In this document: positions 15,755-25,155 of the stretch, one piece after another
Numbering within the stretch: the stretch's first letter is position 1
How the letters are laid out: each line of letters opens with the position of its first letter
NCBI GenBank assembly: GCA_029552745.1
Contig: JAKPDK010000069.1
Coordinates: 1 to 41,818, forward strand
Length of the DNA: 41,818 nt
Direction of reading: 5' to 3'
From: Candidatus Hydrogenedentota bacterium
GTDB lineage: Bacteria > Hydrogenedentota > Hydrogenedentia > Hydrogenedentales > SLHB01
Program-made: the position numbers and the translations under genes
The notes under the pieces: model-generated
Told to the model about the DNA's origin: nothing
Seen by the model: the letters and a program-made list of their open reading frames with translations, nothing else
The model's database searches: none

Positions 15755-16726
15755 TCAACGGTGCGACAAATCCATGTTACCCGTAATGAGACGCCGCAGA
15801 ATCTTCCAAGAAAGCACGGTAAGATTGCGCCAAGATGCGACAGACAAGGGCGACACACGGCACGCCCTCCACGCTGAGCGCCAGGAGGCAGCAAGTTCCC
15901 CTCTGTCAAACAACGTCCAGGAATTCCCGATCAAATAACCCCGTAATTGAGCGACGGCCGACGAAGGCTCCTTTATAGTAGGCTCTGGAGGCGACGGCGG
16001 ACAGCCAAGTTCTAAAGCATCTGCCCCCCGCTGCTTTCGTTGGCGTTGAAACTCTAGCGCGGTCTTCTCATAGAATTCCCTCAGGGCCTGCGCTTGACAA
16101 TGGGTGATCGACGCATCATGAAGCCGGTAAAAATACGTCAGGGCAGGGTCGTACCAAACGCGCGTCGTTTCGCCGAGGCGCAGTTGAAAATCGATGTCCT
16201 CGGCAGTCACAAAATAAGACCGAAACCCTCCCATCCGCCGCGCAGTATCCGTTCGAATAAGAAACGTGCACAAGCTCGTTCTGAGGATCCCGGATCGAAG
16301 CTCGTCTGTAATCTCCCCCTCTTCCCCTTCCACGTGCAGTGGCACCGAAATATCGCCACGAGCATCGAGCGCTGCATAACTCCCGCTGATCGCCCCAAAT
16401 TCCCCGTGCTCCCGCAACCACAAAACCTGTCTTATTAACCGTCCCGCAGCCCATATGTCGTCCGCGTCACAACGGGCTACAAACGCCCCTTCTGCCGCTT
16501 CCAAACCGAGGTTCAGCGCTTCCGCAATGCCCTTACGATTACCCGAAAGCACTCGGATACGCCGATCCTGCAGGGATGCTACAATATCCGCTGAATCGTC
16601 CGTAGACCCATCCTCGATGACAACCAGTTCCAATTCCACGTCCGATTGGTGCAGCACCGATTCCACCGCTTGTCGCACAAAAGATGCCGCGTTTTTCACG
16701 GGCATCAGTACGCTCACCTCGGGCAT
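15755..16726 (-). CDS. GT2 family glycosyltransferase
   Basis: A 323-aa GT-A glycosyltransferase from the ATG at 16726; the longer frame to 16765 would overlap the flippase gene and lacks the AAAGGGGAAGGG ribosome-binding site seen before 16726. The fold starts PEVSVLMPVKNAASFV, followed by VVIEDGSTDDS (~36-46) and the metal-binding CDADDIW (DADD about 87-90). The acceptor region has FVTAEDIDFQLRLG, with the ED pair expected for the catalytic base. It should transfer a nucleotide-activated sugar onto a growing lipid-linked glycan in the cytoplasm. It is the last gene of the 12-gene exopolysaccharide run. Confidence 0.87.
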   Translation of the reverse strand: MPEVSVLMPVKNAASFVRQAVESVLHQSDVELELVVIEDGSTDDSADIVASLQDRRIRVLSGNRKGIAEALNLGLEAAEGAFVARCDADDIWAAGRLIRQVLWLREHGEFGAISGSYAALDARGDISVPLHVEGEEGEITDELRSGILRTSLCTFLIRTDTARRMGGFRSYFVTAEDIDFQLRLGETTRVWYDPALTYFYRLHDASITHCQAQALREFYEKTALEFQRQRKQRGADALELGCPPSPPEPTIKEPSSAVAQLRGYLIGNSWTLFDRGELAASWRSAWRACRVSPLSVASWRNLTVLSWKILRRLITGNMDLSHR

Positions 16727-16739
16727 CGCCCTTCCCCTT

Positions 16740-18107
16740 TCAGTGCAGCAGCCAGGCAACAACACATACCGCAGCGGAAATCAGGAAACATGCCGCGTCC
16801 AGCGCAGGAAGCCAAACCCCGTAGCGACGCACACACATCACCGTGATCGGATACGTCAGCACCTGGGCGGCTCCAATACCCAAGAGCAACCCCGTTACCG
16901 AATAAAGATATCCGCCGACAAACATACAAACGATGAACAACAAGGACTGTGCCGCCAAAAGGATCATATGTCGAAACGAATTGCCCACCGCCAATAGCAC
17001 AGGACTGATCGTCATGCTGATAATTCCAAAACAACTCGCGCCGGCACGTAACTGAAGCATCCAACCTCCTCCCTCATAGCGGGTGTCATACAAGATGTGT
17101 AAAATCCAAGGTCCCCATAGCGTCAAAAGGAACAACGGCGGCAAGCCCAATAACGCCAGCGCGGCGCGCACCTGAAACGTGCGACTCCGCAATCGTTCCG
17201 CACCTTGTTCCGCCAATCGGCTGTATACGGGAAACAGCACCGCCCCCGACACCGTTTGCAATGCCCCTGCAACCGCACCGGAAAGAAACGAAGCAATCGA
17301 ATAAATACCCAAGTCCCCCATGGTCATAAACTTACCGAGCACGATACGGTCCACGTTTCCTATCAAAAACGTAAACAGACTGCTGATAAATATCCATCTG
17401 CCGAAGTGGAAAAGCTCGCGCGCGGCGCTCGGTTCCCACGTGAACCACATCGCCGTACCCACCCGAATGAGATGACTCGCCGCTGCTTTGGCGAAGGCAG
17501 ATGCAAGACTGCCAATCACTAACGACCACACGCTAGGCCATACCCATGCGCTCGCCACCGTCACGACAATCCCAAAAGCCTGTGAACCCAAATCGATCCA
17601 GGTCAACCGCGCAATATCCAACCGTCGGTTCAAGACAAATAAGGACATCGAATTCAAACCGCTGATGATATTCGTCAGCCCCGCCACCGGGATCAAATAA
17701 ACGAGTTCCGCCTCGTTGTAAAACCGCGCCGCGGGAAATGCCACCAAGGTAGACAGGACAAAAATGACCAGCCCCCGCAAAAACTGTAGTGTCCATGCCG
17801 TACGAAGAAAAATAGGATCCTCGCCTCGTCGGTTTTGAATGATACTCGGCCCCAACCCCAAGTCGCTGATCATCACCAAGCCTTGGAGAAAAACGTTCAC
17901 CAAAGCCATCACACCAAACGCTTCAGGAAACAACAACCGCGTGATGATTAAATTACTGACAAGGCGCAGCGCTTGCTGCGCACCATAGCCGAATAGCGAC
18001 CAAAACGACCCCCAGATTGTACGCGCCTTCAAAGAAAACTCTTCTGGGAGTTCCGACGAGGGAGCAGCCGCCTCGGTGCGTTCGGCGGTGAGTTCTTCTT
18101 GCGACAT
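16740..18107 (-). CDS. Wzx-like oligosaccharide flippase (MOP superfamily)
   Basis: A 455-aa polytopic protein with about 12-14 hydrophobic helices and a polar ~30-residue N-terminus. The start of the fold (ARTIWGSFWSLFGYGAQQALRLVSNLIITRLLFPEAFGVMALV) matches polysaccharide biosynthesis/flippase proteins of the WzxC type. It should flip undecaprenyl-linked repeat units across the inner membrane. Its ATG starts directly after the stop of the pyruvyl transferase gene (no gap), and 13 bases separate it from the GT2 gene. The pair gives the run a Wzx/Wzy-dependent character. Confidence 0.87.
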   Translation of the reverse strand: MSQEELTAERTEAAAPSSELPEEFSLKARTIWGSFWSLFGYGAQQALRLVSNLIITRLLFPEAFGVMALVNVFLQGLVMISDLGLGPSIIQNRRGEDPIFLRTAWTLQFLRGLVIFVLSTLVAFPAARFYNEAELVYLIPVAGLTNIISGLNSMSLFVLNRRLDIARLTWIDLGSQAFGIVVTVASAWVWPSVWSLVIGSLASAFAKAAASHLIRVGTAMWFTWEPSAARELFHFGRWIFISSLFTFLIGNVDRIVLGKFMTMGDLGIYSIASFLSGAVAGALQTVSGAVLFPVYSRLAEQGAERLRSRTFQVRAALALLGLPPLFLLTLWGPWILHILYDTRYEGGGWMLQLRAGASCFGIISMTISPVLLAVGNSFRHMILLAAQSLLFIVCMFVGGYLYSVTGLLLGIGAAQVLTYPITVMCVRRYGVWLPALDAACFLISAAVCVVAWLLH

Positions 18108-19451
18108 CTAAGCAGCCTCAAGCGACGGACAGTACCCCGTCAAAATCTGGAATTGTCGATACGCTTCTCGCCCCCGTTTGATCTGTTCCTCAGCCACCGA
18201 TAAAAGGCGATTACGAAGTCTCGGCGCCGCCTCCCACTGCTGATTCAGTGCGCTCTCCAACGAAGCCAGAAAATCTGGCTGATCAAAGTTGAGTACCTGG
18301 CAGCCCTCCCCGTATTGGTCTCGCAGCCCTTCGAACTTGTTTCGGTAGTAGGATGATTTTACAAGCGCAACCACAGGTATCCCCTGCGCAAGTGCATACA
18401 CCGCCCCGTGATAAGCCCCCGTTAACATAAGACGACATTCAGAAAGTCGGCGAATAACCGCAAGGGGTGTATCCAACTCTGCACCACAGTCCCGCGCTGT
18501 AGGAATGCTTCGCAAAAGCATCTCCGCAGTTGCCACATCGGAATCCCCCGCGTGACGCGAAATCGGGATACCATAAACCGGCGCTTCCACCCGCCGGGAA
18601 AAATATGCAATGACACGCCGCACTTCAGCCACCTCCTTGAGGCTGACCCCACTGTATCTCGCAAAACGCATGTTGACGCCGAACCCACTCCCCAGATCCG
18701 CCGCTTTCTCGCGGTAAACCATTTCTATCGTGTCATCTCCCGTCACGGGCAAATGGTCTACCGAAACGCCGATGCTCGTCAATACTTCTTTGCTCCGACG
18801 CTCCTCCCGAAGCGCCAATACTTTCGCTATGCCGGCTGCTTCACGCAGTTTGTGACGCAATAGCGGTTCCGTCAGCGGTCCTATCCCCTGACCAAACATT
18901 CCCACCGGTTTTCCCAAAGCCCCTGCAAGACGCACCGTTTCGAGCACGCGGTCTGCCTGCCACACAAAAGTATCCGTTAAATACGTCCCCCCCACCGTCA
19001 CCAACATGTCCACACCGCGAACTGCATCCAAGAACTCCCGCATGGGAGTTATATCCACTCCTCTTCGACTCAACCGCCGATCTATCCGATGTGCCGCCCA
19101 GTCGGCATGTTGGACACGAACATCCGCTTCATAATGGGCAAGACGTCTCGCCAACGAACCAGGAATCATCCGGTAGAGGGCGCCGAACAAATTACGTTCT
19201 TGCAACCATATCTCCCGGCCATTAACCGAAACCGGCACCGCCCCGGGACAATATTCCTGCAGGCGTTCCGTTTCACGCGCAAAAATAAAAAACTTGGCTC
19301 CGGGCCAAAGTTCTTGGAGTCGCGCCACCGCGGCTTGAAGCATTCCCACATCGCCCATGTTCCGAAATTCGTAACCCCCGTGATCGACAAGGATGCGGAT
19401 CGGCGTCCTCTTGCCTTCTGCCCTGCACTCTCGCTCTTCGTTTACGCACAT
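18108..19451 (-). CDS. Polysaccharide pyruvyl transferase family protein
   Basis: A 447-aa cytoplasmic protein. The N-terminal half has the family start ILVDHGGYEFRNMGDVGMLQAAV (~20-42) and the centre has VTVGGTYLTDTF and KPVGMFGQGIGPL (~180-190). The C-terminal half has DDTIEMVYR, then LMLTGAYHGAVYALAQGIPVVAL, typical of the GT-B-like PS_pyruv_trans fold (CsaB/WcaK). Such enzymes add a ketal pyruvate from phosphoenolpyruvate to a sugar, giving the polymer negative charge; some members act in other ways. It is three bases from the TPR lipoprotein gene upstream and touches the flippase gene downstream. Confidence 0.85.
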   Translation of the reverse strand: MCVNEERECRAEGKRTPIRILVDHGGYEFRNMGDVGMLQAAVARLQELWPGAKFFIFARETERLQEYCPGAVPVSVNGREIWLQERNLFGALYRMIPGSLARRLAHYEADVRVQHADWAAHRIDRRLSRRGVDITPMREFLDAVRGVDMLVTVGGTYLTDTFVWQADRVLETVRLAGALGKPVGMFGQGIGPLTEPLLRHKLREAAGIAKVLALREERRSKEVLTSIGVSVDHLPVTGDDTIEMVYREKAADLGSGFGVNMRFARYSGVSLKEVAEVRRVIAYFSRRVEAPVYGIPISRHAGDSDVATAEMLLRSIPTARDCGAELDTPLAVIRRLSECRLMLTGAYHGAVYALAQGIPVVALVKSSYYRNKFEGLRDQYGEGCQVLNFDQPDFLASLESALNQQWEAAPRLRNRLLSVAEEQIKRGREAYRQFQILTGYCPSLEAA

Positions 19452-19454
19452 GCT

Positions 19455-22385
19455 TTAGCGCGCGCCTTCCTTCTGTCGTTGCGATGCGCCACCTCTCGCC
19501 TCACGTAACACATTCTCCGCCTCTTCCCGTTCCGGAAATCCTATCCCCAATTGTTTTGCATGAACCAGCGCCAACTCGATGTGCTGAAATCCTTCCATCT
19601 TCTTACCTAAATCCATCAGCGTCCGCCCGTAATCGTACAACAACGTCGGGTCACCCGGCCGCAATTCCAAAGCCGCGGCGAGGTGCCGCTGCGCCTCTTG
19701 CGGGTTTCCGGCTTTCCGATACGCCAATCCCAACGTGTGCAATACAAAAGCATTCCCCTTTAACAACTCGGCGGCGGACTGCGCCAATTTCAGCGCTTGT
19801 TGCACATCGCCGTCTGTTTGAAGAAGACTGTAAGCCACATTGTTCTGAATCTCTGGTCGCCCCGGTGCCAATTCCAAAAGCTTCTTGTTCGCCGCAAGGG
19901 CTCCCGGGTAATCCCGCTGACGACCACGAAAATCCGCAACCGCCGCCCACACGTCCACGGAGTTCGGCATGAGTCGTAACGCATTCTCCAATGCGTCCCC
20001 CTCTGTCTTCGGATCATTCTGCTTCCGCGAAATTCCCGCAACGCCGAGCCAAACCGCCGCATCATCGCTATGCTCGTCCGCATAGCGCCGCACACGATCC
20101 AAAAGGTCCGCCTCTCCGCTTTCTCGAGCAAAAATCCGCATGCGCAACGAATTTAATGCGCGCGCCTTCCCGAGCTGCGACTCCAATCTTTCCAGCAACG
20201 GCAATGCCAATGACTCGATTTTCCCTTCGACACAGGCAGATGCCAACAAATAATCAGCCAAGGCATCCTTGTCCGCCGCCAACTTGCTAGCCCAATCTTT
20301 ATCGGTCAAGTCAGCGTCGTTCGGGCTGAGACCGAGGGCAAACCGCGCAATGCGAGTCCTCTCCAGATACCACGTACTCGCATCGTTCGGTGGGGTCAAA
20401 CATTTCGCCGCAGCCTCGGTGCCCACCGTGCGCAAGTATGCCGCCGCACACACCAACCGCAACGCCAACGGCACCCGCACGGAAGATTTTGCCTCTTCCC
20501 GAGCCTGCCACAGCGCCGTCGCCTTTTCCCAGTCCTTCATAAAACTATAATTCACCGCACGCAGAAAATCTGCTGCATCCTGCACTGTCTCGGGGAAATC
20601 CCGACCCTCCAACCACGTGACGGCTTGCGCATGTTCTCCGCGACTTGTCTCCACCTCTGCCAATTGCAGACATACATAAGGATCATCCGGGGCTATTTCC
20701 ACAGCGCGGTTCAACACCTTCGCCGCCGCCGCAAAATCCCCCACTTCTCGGTACGCCTTACCCAACAAGCGCAACACCTCAAGGTCATCCGGCATCGTGG
20801 CATATAGCACCTGGGCTTGAGTTAAGGCCTCTTCGTTTCGATCCATTTTCCATAGCGCGTCACTCAACGCGGATTGCGCCTCCAAATTCTCCGGACATAG
20901 CGACACCAAGCGCTTGAGCGATTCGATATGAAATTCCGGCATGTCTGCCTGAGCAAAAATCATCGCCGAATGAAACAACGGCAACAAATACTCCGGACGA
21001 TCCGCCAACGCCTGCGCCAACAAACGTACCGCAACGGCACGACGCCCAACCACAGCCAAACCGTATGCCATGGCATTGTCCCGAAGATCCCGCCGCAGCG
21101 GCGTGTCCTCTGTCCAGTGCTCTAAAAAGCTGAAAAGTTCTTCCGGTTTGCCCCCTTTAAGATGTTGTAGAAACTGTCCCACGGGAGCCGACTCCGGTAA
21201 TCCTTTCGCCAGGGCTTCCGCTTGATCTTTTCGATTCAGAAGTAGGGCGGCGCAAACAAGAAATTCCCGCACGGTGTCGTCCGTCTGTAAGAGGCTTTCC
21301 TGGCGCTCGAGCAACTCCCGAAGACGTCCCGTCTGCCATAAATCTTGCCATCCAGCTGCCTCCTTCTTCTCCGGTGTCGCCGGGACCACTGATGCTACCG
21401 CCTGCCCCGTCGGCGCCCCCGGTTCCGCTCGTTCGCCTCGGTTCATCGCCGCCGTCAGCAAATCTTGAACGGCTTTTTCGTCAGGCAGGGCATGTTGCGC
21501 TGCTTGCAGACAAAGCACCGCCTGTTCATATTGCCCCTTTCGGAAAAGGCATTCCCCCAAAACAAAGTTCGCCCAACCATTATCCGGTGTGGCTTCAACA
21601 ACGGGACGCACCACCCCTTCCGCTTCATCCACCCGATTTGCCGCCAGCAACGCGCGCGCAAGCGCCAACTGGAGGTTCACATTGTCGGGCTTCTTCTTGG
21701 CGAGAGATTCTAATTCCTGAATCGCCTCATCCTGCCGCCCCTGGCGCGCAAGCAAATCCACCCGCGCCATCTGCGCCGGCAAAGAGTCCGCATCTATGGA
21801 CTGCAACACGTAGTTGATCTCTTGCTCCGCCTCAGAAAAACGACCCGCAGCCCCTAAAAGCTTCCCTAATGAAATACGTACCAAAGCGGAATTCGGAAAC
21901 TGATCTCGAAGCCCCGTCAGTCGCTTTAGCGCCGCATCGGTCTCCCCCGACATCGATTCCAACGACGCCAGTAGTACTCCACCGCGTTCCGCATTCTTTT
22001 CCGCATACTGCGCCGCTAACTGTCGCGCCTCTTGCGTTCGCCCGCGTCGCATCAATAAATCGACCGCTTCCAAATACGGAGCATCCGCCGTCGGGTCTAG
22101 TGCGCGTGCTTGCTCATATGCTGCCAAGGCGGCATCCTCGTTATTCTCGACACGGTACGATCGCGCCAACCCAAGACGCGCGGCAAGATTATTCGGATTC
22201 GCTGCAAGCGCCTTCTCATACGCTTGGCGTGCCTCGGGGATGTGCCCCAACCGCAACTGCGTATCACCCACTGCTGTAAACTGACGGCTCCGAGATTCCC
22301 CACATCCCCCGAGAGCCAACAAACATGCCAGCAGTGCCGACATCGCCCAGGTTACCATTCGTCGTTCACGATCTCGCAACCTCAT
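19455..22385 (-). CDS. prsT: Large TPR-repeat lipoprotein (PrsT-like, exosortase-associated)
   Basis: 976 aa from the ATG at 22385 (SD GGAG eight bases upstream; a TTG at 22406 also opens the frame). A basic n-region and hydrophobic core end in a lipobox LALGGC, with the lipidated Cys at residue 28. So it is an outer- or inner-membrane lipoprotein facing the periplasm. The rest is TPR units (e.g. GHIPEARQAYEKALAANPNN, GRFSEAEQEINYVLQSI, NPQEAQRHLAAALELRPGDP) in two blocks, separated near residues 310-350 by a low-complexity Pro/Ala/Glu segment. Size, lipobox and exosortase neighbour match PrsT, the TPR lipoprotein of exosortase/EPS loci. The role is probably a scaffold for polymer assembly or export. 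Gene symbol is a family-level guess. Confidence 0.8.
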   Translation of the reverse strand: MRLRDRERRMVTWAMSALLACLLALGGCGESRSRQFTAVGDTQLRLGHIPEARQAYEKALAANPNNLAARLGLARSYRVENNEDAALAAYEQARALDPTADAPYLEAVDLLMRRGRTQEARQLAAQYAEKNAERGGVLLASLESMSGETDAALKRLTGLRDQFPNSALVRISLGKLLGAAGRFSEAEQEINYVLQSIDADSLPAQMARVDLLARQGRQDEAIQELESLAKKKPDNVNLQLALARALLAANRVDEAEGVVRPVVEATPDNGWANFVLGECLFRKGQYEQAVLCLQAAQHALPDEKAVQDLLTAAMNRGERAEPGAPTGQAVASVVPATPEKKEAAGWQDLWQTGRLRELLERQESLLQTDDTVREFLVCAALLLNRKDQAEALAKGLPESAPVGQFLQHLKGGKPEELFSFLEHWTEDTPLRRDLRDNAMAYGLAVVGRRAVAVRLLAQALADRPEYLLPLFHSAMIFAQADMPEFHIESLKRLVSLCPENLEAQSALSDALWKMDRNEEALTQAQVLYATMPDDLEVLRLLGKAYREVGDFAAAAKVLNRAVEIAPDDPYVCLQLAEVETSRGEHAQAVTWLEGRDFPETVQDAADFLRAVNYSFMKDWEKATALWQAREEAKSSVRVPLALRLVCAAAYLRTVGTEAAAKCLTPPNDASTWYLERTRIARFALGLSPNDADLTDKDWASKLAADKDALADYLLASACVEGKIESLALPLLERLESQLGKARALNSLRMRIFARESGEADLLDRVRRYADEHSDDAAVWLGVAGISRKQNDPKTEGDALENALRLMPNSVDVWAAVADFRGRQRDYPGALAANKKLLELAPGRPEIQNNVAYSLLQTDGDVQQALKLAQSAAELLKGNAFVLHTLGLAYRKAGNPQEAQRHLAAALELRPGDPTLLYDYGRTLMDLGKKMEGFQHIELALVHAKQLGIGFPEREEAENVLREARGGASQRQKEGAR

Positions 22386-22412
22386 AGGACTTTCTCCATT
22401 CCTCAAGAGTAC

Positions 22413-22856
22413 CTACAACCATCTCCTGACTTGCTTGCAGTACTCGGCATACACCGACCCAAAATATTCCGCCAATAGCGCTTCTTCTTTTTGAACAAAA
22501 ACACGGTCAAGAACGATAAACAGGCTTATCACCGCAAGCCAGGGGCTCGCAGAACCCAACAGCAGAGCAATACCCGCCGCCGCAAGCACAAGCGCCAAAT
22601 ACATCGGATTGCGACTGTACCGATAAACGCCTTCTGTAACGAGTTTATCTGGCTTCTGCAGAGGCTTCACGGTCGTCCCCCGACGATGAAACAACCTAAC
22701 CGCCGAAATACCTAAAATCACCGCAAAACCGATAACACCGATTCCCATTTCGAATAGCCAGCCCGACACAACCCGAGCGCCCGGGAAAGACCTGTGTAAT
22801 AAGAGCATCGCACCGACACATAACAAAAAGTATACGGGCGGAACCAATCGTGTCAC
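22413..22856 (-). CDS. Isoprenylcysteine carboxyl methyltransferase-like membrane protein (ICMT/PEMT family)
   Basis: A 147-aa integral membrane protein with three to four helices. The C-terminal half has the family signature: TEGVYRYSRNPMYLALVL (~75-92, with the conserved RNPMY) and the closing EEALLAEYFGSVYAEYCKQV. These bind SAM and the lipid substrate in ICMT and phospholipid N-methyltransferase relatives. The GTG start overlaps the stop of the PAS gene (GTGA). The substrate is unknown; bacterial members methylate phospholipids, thiols or unidentified lipids. Within this run, methylation of a lipid carrier or glycan is possible but unproven. Confidence 0.82.
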   Translation of the reverse strand: MTRLVPPVYFLLCVGAMLLLHRSFPGARVVSGWLFEMGIGVIGFAVILGISAVRLFHRRGTTVKPLQKPDKLVTEGVYRYSRNPMYLALVLAAAGIALLLGSASPWLAVISLFIVLDRVFVQKEEALLAEYFGSVYAEYCKQVRRWL

Positions 22857-23524
22857 GTTTTATGGCTCCCGCCTCTTGGTAGATCAGGAGAATGCGCGTC
22901 ATGCACATCTCCTTTTCTGGTCACTTTCGAATTTGACTCCCGAAACCGCTGAACCTCTTTCTCATAACATTCCCGGCAAAGCCCATGCGAAAACGCCACA
23001 TCCAAATGACGCGATAAATACGATTCCAACTGCACCCAATAGTCTTGGTCGGTGCGCACCTTCTTACACACAGAGCAAATAGGAATCAGCCTGCGCAGTT
23101 CCATCAGTTCGGTGACATCTTCCAAGACAACCAAAGAAAGACGTTTATCTTGAAACGTGACAGGTGATGCACTCACGAGCACCGTACTTTTTGTAACCCC
23201 GTCTTTCGTTTTGCGGAGAAGACGGTGACGCGCCCGAAATACGCTACCCGTTTGTAAACTTCTTCCCACAGCCTCCCTTAAAACACATTCTTTGCATTCT
23301 TCTACCTTGCCACACCCCGCAGGCGTGCTTTCTGCATGCAAACAATGCATCACCTCACCCCCACGCCGTTGAAGCACAACGCGCGCATCTTCCCCGACAA
23401 TCTCCTCCGCGGCACGGTTATATCCATAAATACGCACGTCTTCATCCACGAGCAACACAGGCGCCGGAAAGGCATCACATAGCGTCTCAACCAGGTCATC
23501 AGAAAACTCGTGATGAATAATCAA
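22853..23524 (-). CDS. PAS-domain protein with two Cys clusters
   Basis: 223 aa, no transmembrane helix. A PAS domain (about 10-142) starts FPAPVLLVDEDVRIYGYNRAAEEIVGE and ends LSLVVLEDVTEL. A Cys loop is inserted in it: C61, C71, C77 and C80, in CLHAESTPAGCG and CKEC. A C-terminal module has C150-x2-C153 (PICSVCKKVR), a DYWVQLESYL helix, then H180, C183 and C186 (FSHGLCRECYEKE), a pattern common after PAS domains in deltaproteobacteria-like genomes and likely metal-binding. No kinase or output domain is present. The only in-frame start near the PAS domain is TTG at 23524, with AAAGG about 12 bases upstream; start confidence is moderate. It follows the exosortase gene by 56 bases and overlaps the ICMT-like gene. 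Confidence 0.78.
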   Translation of the reverse strand: MIIHHEFSDDLVETLCDAFPAPVLLVDEDVRIYGYNRAAEEIVGEDARVVLQRRGGEVMHCLHAESTPAGCGKVEECKECVLREAVGRSLQTGSVFRARHRLLRKTKDGVTKSTVLVSASPVTFQDKRLSLVVLEDVTELMELRRLIPICSVCKKVRTDQDYWVQLESYLSRHLDVAFSHGLCRECYEKEVQRFRESNSKVTRKGDVHDAHSPDLPRGGSHKT

Positions 23525-23580
23525 AGTTTAAAAAGCCTTTCTAAAAACTAGGTCCCCAGCTACATTTTTGAAAACGCGTA

Positions 23581-25137
23581 CTAGGGAACATGCCTCATAA
23601 TCTCAGGATATAGTTTCACCGCAAAATCCTCTAAAATAGCAAATGCCGCATCCTCCCCATCGGCACCGATGGGAGTAGCGACCTGTATCATCGCGGATGT
23701 CGGCGAAGCAAACATCATCTGATTCGCCGCCCAATGCAACGCATTCACAAAATAATTACCTGTTAAATAATCACCTGTCTTAAACCAGTATAACACGGCT
23801 TGACGATTCCGCCCGTTCACAAGCACCAGTCGCTTTGCAGAAAACAGAATCCCGATCTGCGTCGTTGTCTGCTCTTTCAATTCCCAACCCGAGCCCATCA
23901 AGCATACCTCTGGGAAATGAAGACTACGCCTTGTAGCGCCGGCATATACAATTACCAACTGCACAGGCCACCCCGAACCTGAATTGTAGTTACGTATCAG
24001 CACCGTGCTCGTCTCCAAAATCGCCGCAGTTCGAGGATCTATCGTTTCGTCAGACCCCACCTGAACATAGTCGGCAATACGGGAGGGTATTGCGCCGATC
24101 GTTTCAGACGGGGCGGTCTGACCTGCACGAAATTGCGTGGTCAATATGACAAAATGAATCCCGGCTACTAGAACAAGACTGGAAACAAGCCCAAGATAAA
24201 CGTTGAAAGACGCTGATGGAAGTGCCAACGCCCCTCGGGCGCCGCTGCGAACGGCGCCGGGCTCCCCGTCCACCGGCGGCAACCAACGACGCAATTGTTT
24301 CTCCAGCGCAAAAAACAAAATAAACGCGACCACAAAGATGAGATACCCGGAAATGTCATGAAACCGCCCCGCCGCCGTTTTGCTCCCGTAAAAATATCCC
24401 ACCACGCAAAGCAAAAAAACGCGGAAAATATTCGACACGATTGCAATAACTGGCGACAAAAGCAAGACCGCCCACCGTCCCGCAGCGCGGGTCTTGCTGA
24501 TGTACGCCATAATCGCACCAAACGCCAACAAAGCAATTAAAGATCGTAACCCCCCACACACATCGCCGATCAGAAGATGGTCCGTACCCTCCGATGTAAT
24601 CCAATACACCATCGAACCATCCCGTACCAGCGGAATCGTGCACCAGCCGGCAATCATTACGGCGCATTCCGTGGCAAACAATTTCAGGCGCAGCGCAATG
24701 CTCTGCGTCAAAGAAGGTGGTATCGGTATCATAAAAAACAAATACACTATGGGGAACCACAATGTCCGCGTTACCGCGCCACCGTAAAGTAATAACAAAA
24801 TCCCCACGATCATGGGCACCAGGGAAATCTGGGAGAATACCCGAAAGCCCAAAAAATCCCCCGCCAATAGCAGCAATGCCGAACCCCAAACCCAAAAAAA
24901 TCCTGTCGAATCACTCTGCACCGGCAATGCCGCCAGCCTACCCCGAAGATGCCACACAAAAAACAGACTGACCAGCGGCACCAAAAACCCATGCGTGTAG
25001 TACGAATCCACCAGCAGCCAAACCGTGATCATCTCCCGGAATGACCGCCAGTACAGCGCCACCAAGACGCCCAACACCAATAAACCGAATGCCAGGTGGC
25101 GTCTTGCCTCTCCGCTACCTTCCTGTTGAGTTTCCAT
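23581..25137 (-). CDS. Exosortase fused to a C-terminal EpsI domain
   Basis: 518 aa. The N-terminal ~285 residues form the polytopic exosortase, with IPIPPSLTQSIALRLK (~137-152) and the three catalytic residues in order: C194 in GDVCGGLRSL, R239 in SNIFRV, H260 in FHDISGYL. After a short loop and one more helix (~311-332), residues ~345-518 are a periplasmic EpsI (DUF3485-like) domain with LHFPEVCLMGSGW (406-418) and the YWFKTGDYLTGNYFVNALHWA segment. Exosortases cleave and anchor proteins bearing PEP-CTERM-type C-terminal signals, usually in EPS-producing Gram-negatives. The ATG has GGAAGAG seven bases upstream. It sits between the 1079-aa TPR protein gene and the PAS gene. No substrate with a sorting signal is encoded here. 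Confidence 0.92.
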   Translation of the reverse strand: METQQEGSGEARRHLAFGLLVLGVLVALYWRSFREMITVWLLVDSYYTHGFLVPLVSLFFVWHLRGRLAALPVQSDSTGFFWVWGSALLLLAGDFLGFRVFSQISLVPMIVGILLLLYGGAVTRTLWFPIVYLFFMIPIPPSLTQSIALRLKLFATECAVMIAGWCTIPLVRDGSMVYWITSEGTDHLLIGDVCGGLRSLIALLAFGAIMAYISKTRAAGRWAVLLLSPVIAIVSNIFRVFLLCVVGYFYGSKTAAGRFHDISGYLIFVVAFILFFALEKQLRRWLPPVDGEPGAVRSGARGALALPSASFNVYLGLVSSLVLVAGIHFVILTTQFRAGQTAPSETIGAIPSRIADYVQVGSDETIDPRTAAILETSTVLIRNYNSGSGWPVQLVIVYAGATRRSLHFPEVCLMGSGWELKEQTTTQIGILFSAKRLVLVNGRNRQAVLYWFKTGDYLTGNYFVNALHWAANQMMFASPTSAMIQVATPIGADGEDAAFAILEDFAVKLYPEIMRHVP

Positions 25138-25155
25138 AGGAGTCTCTTCCCGTCG

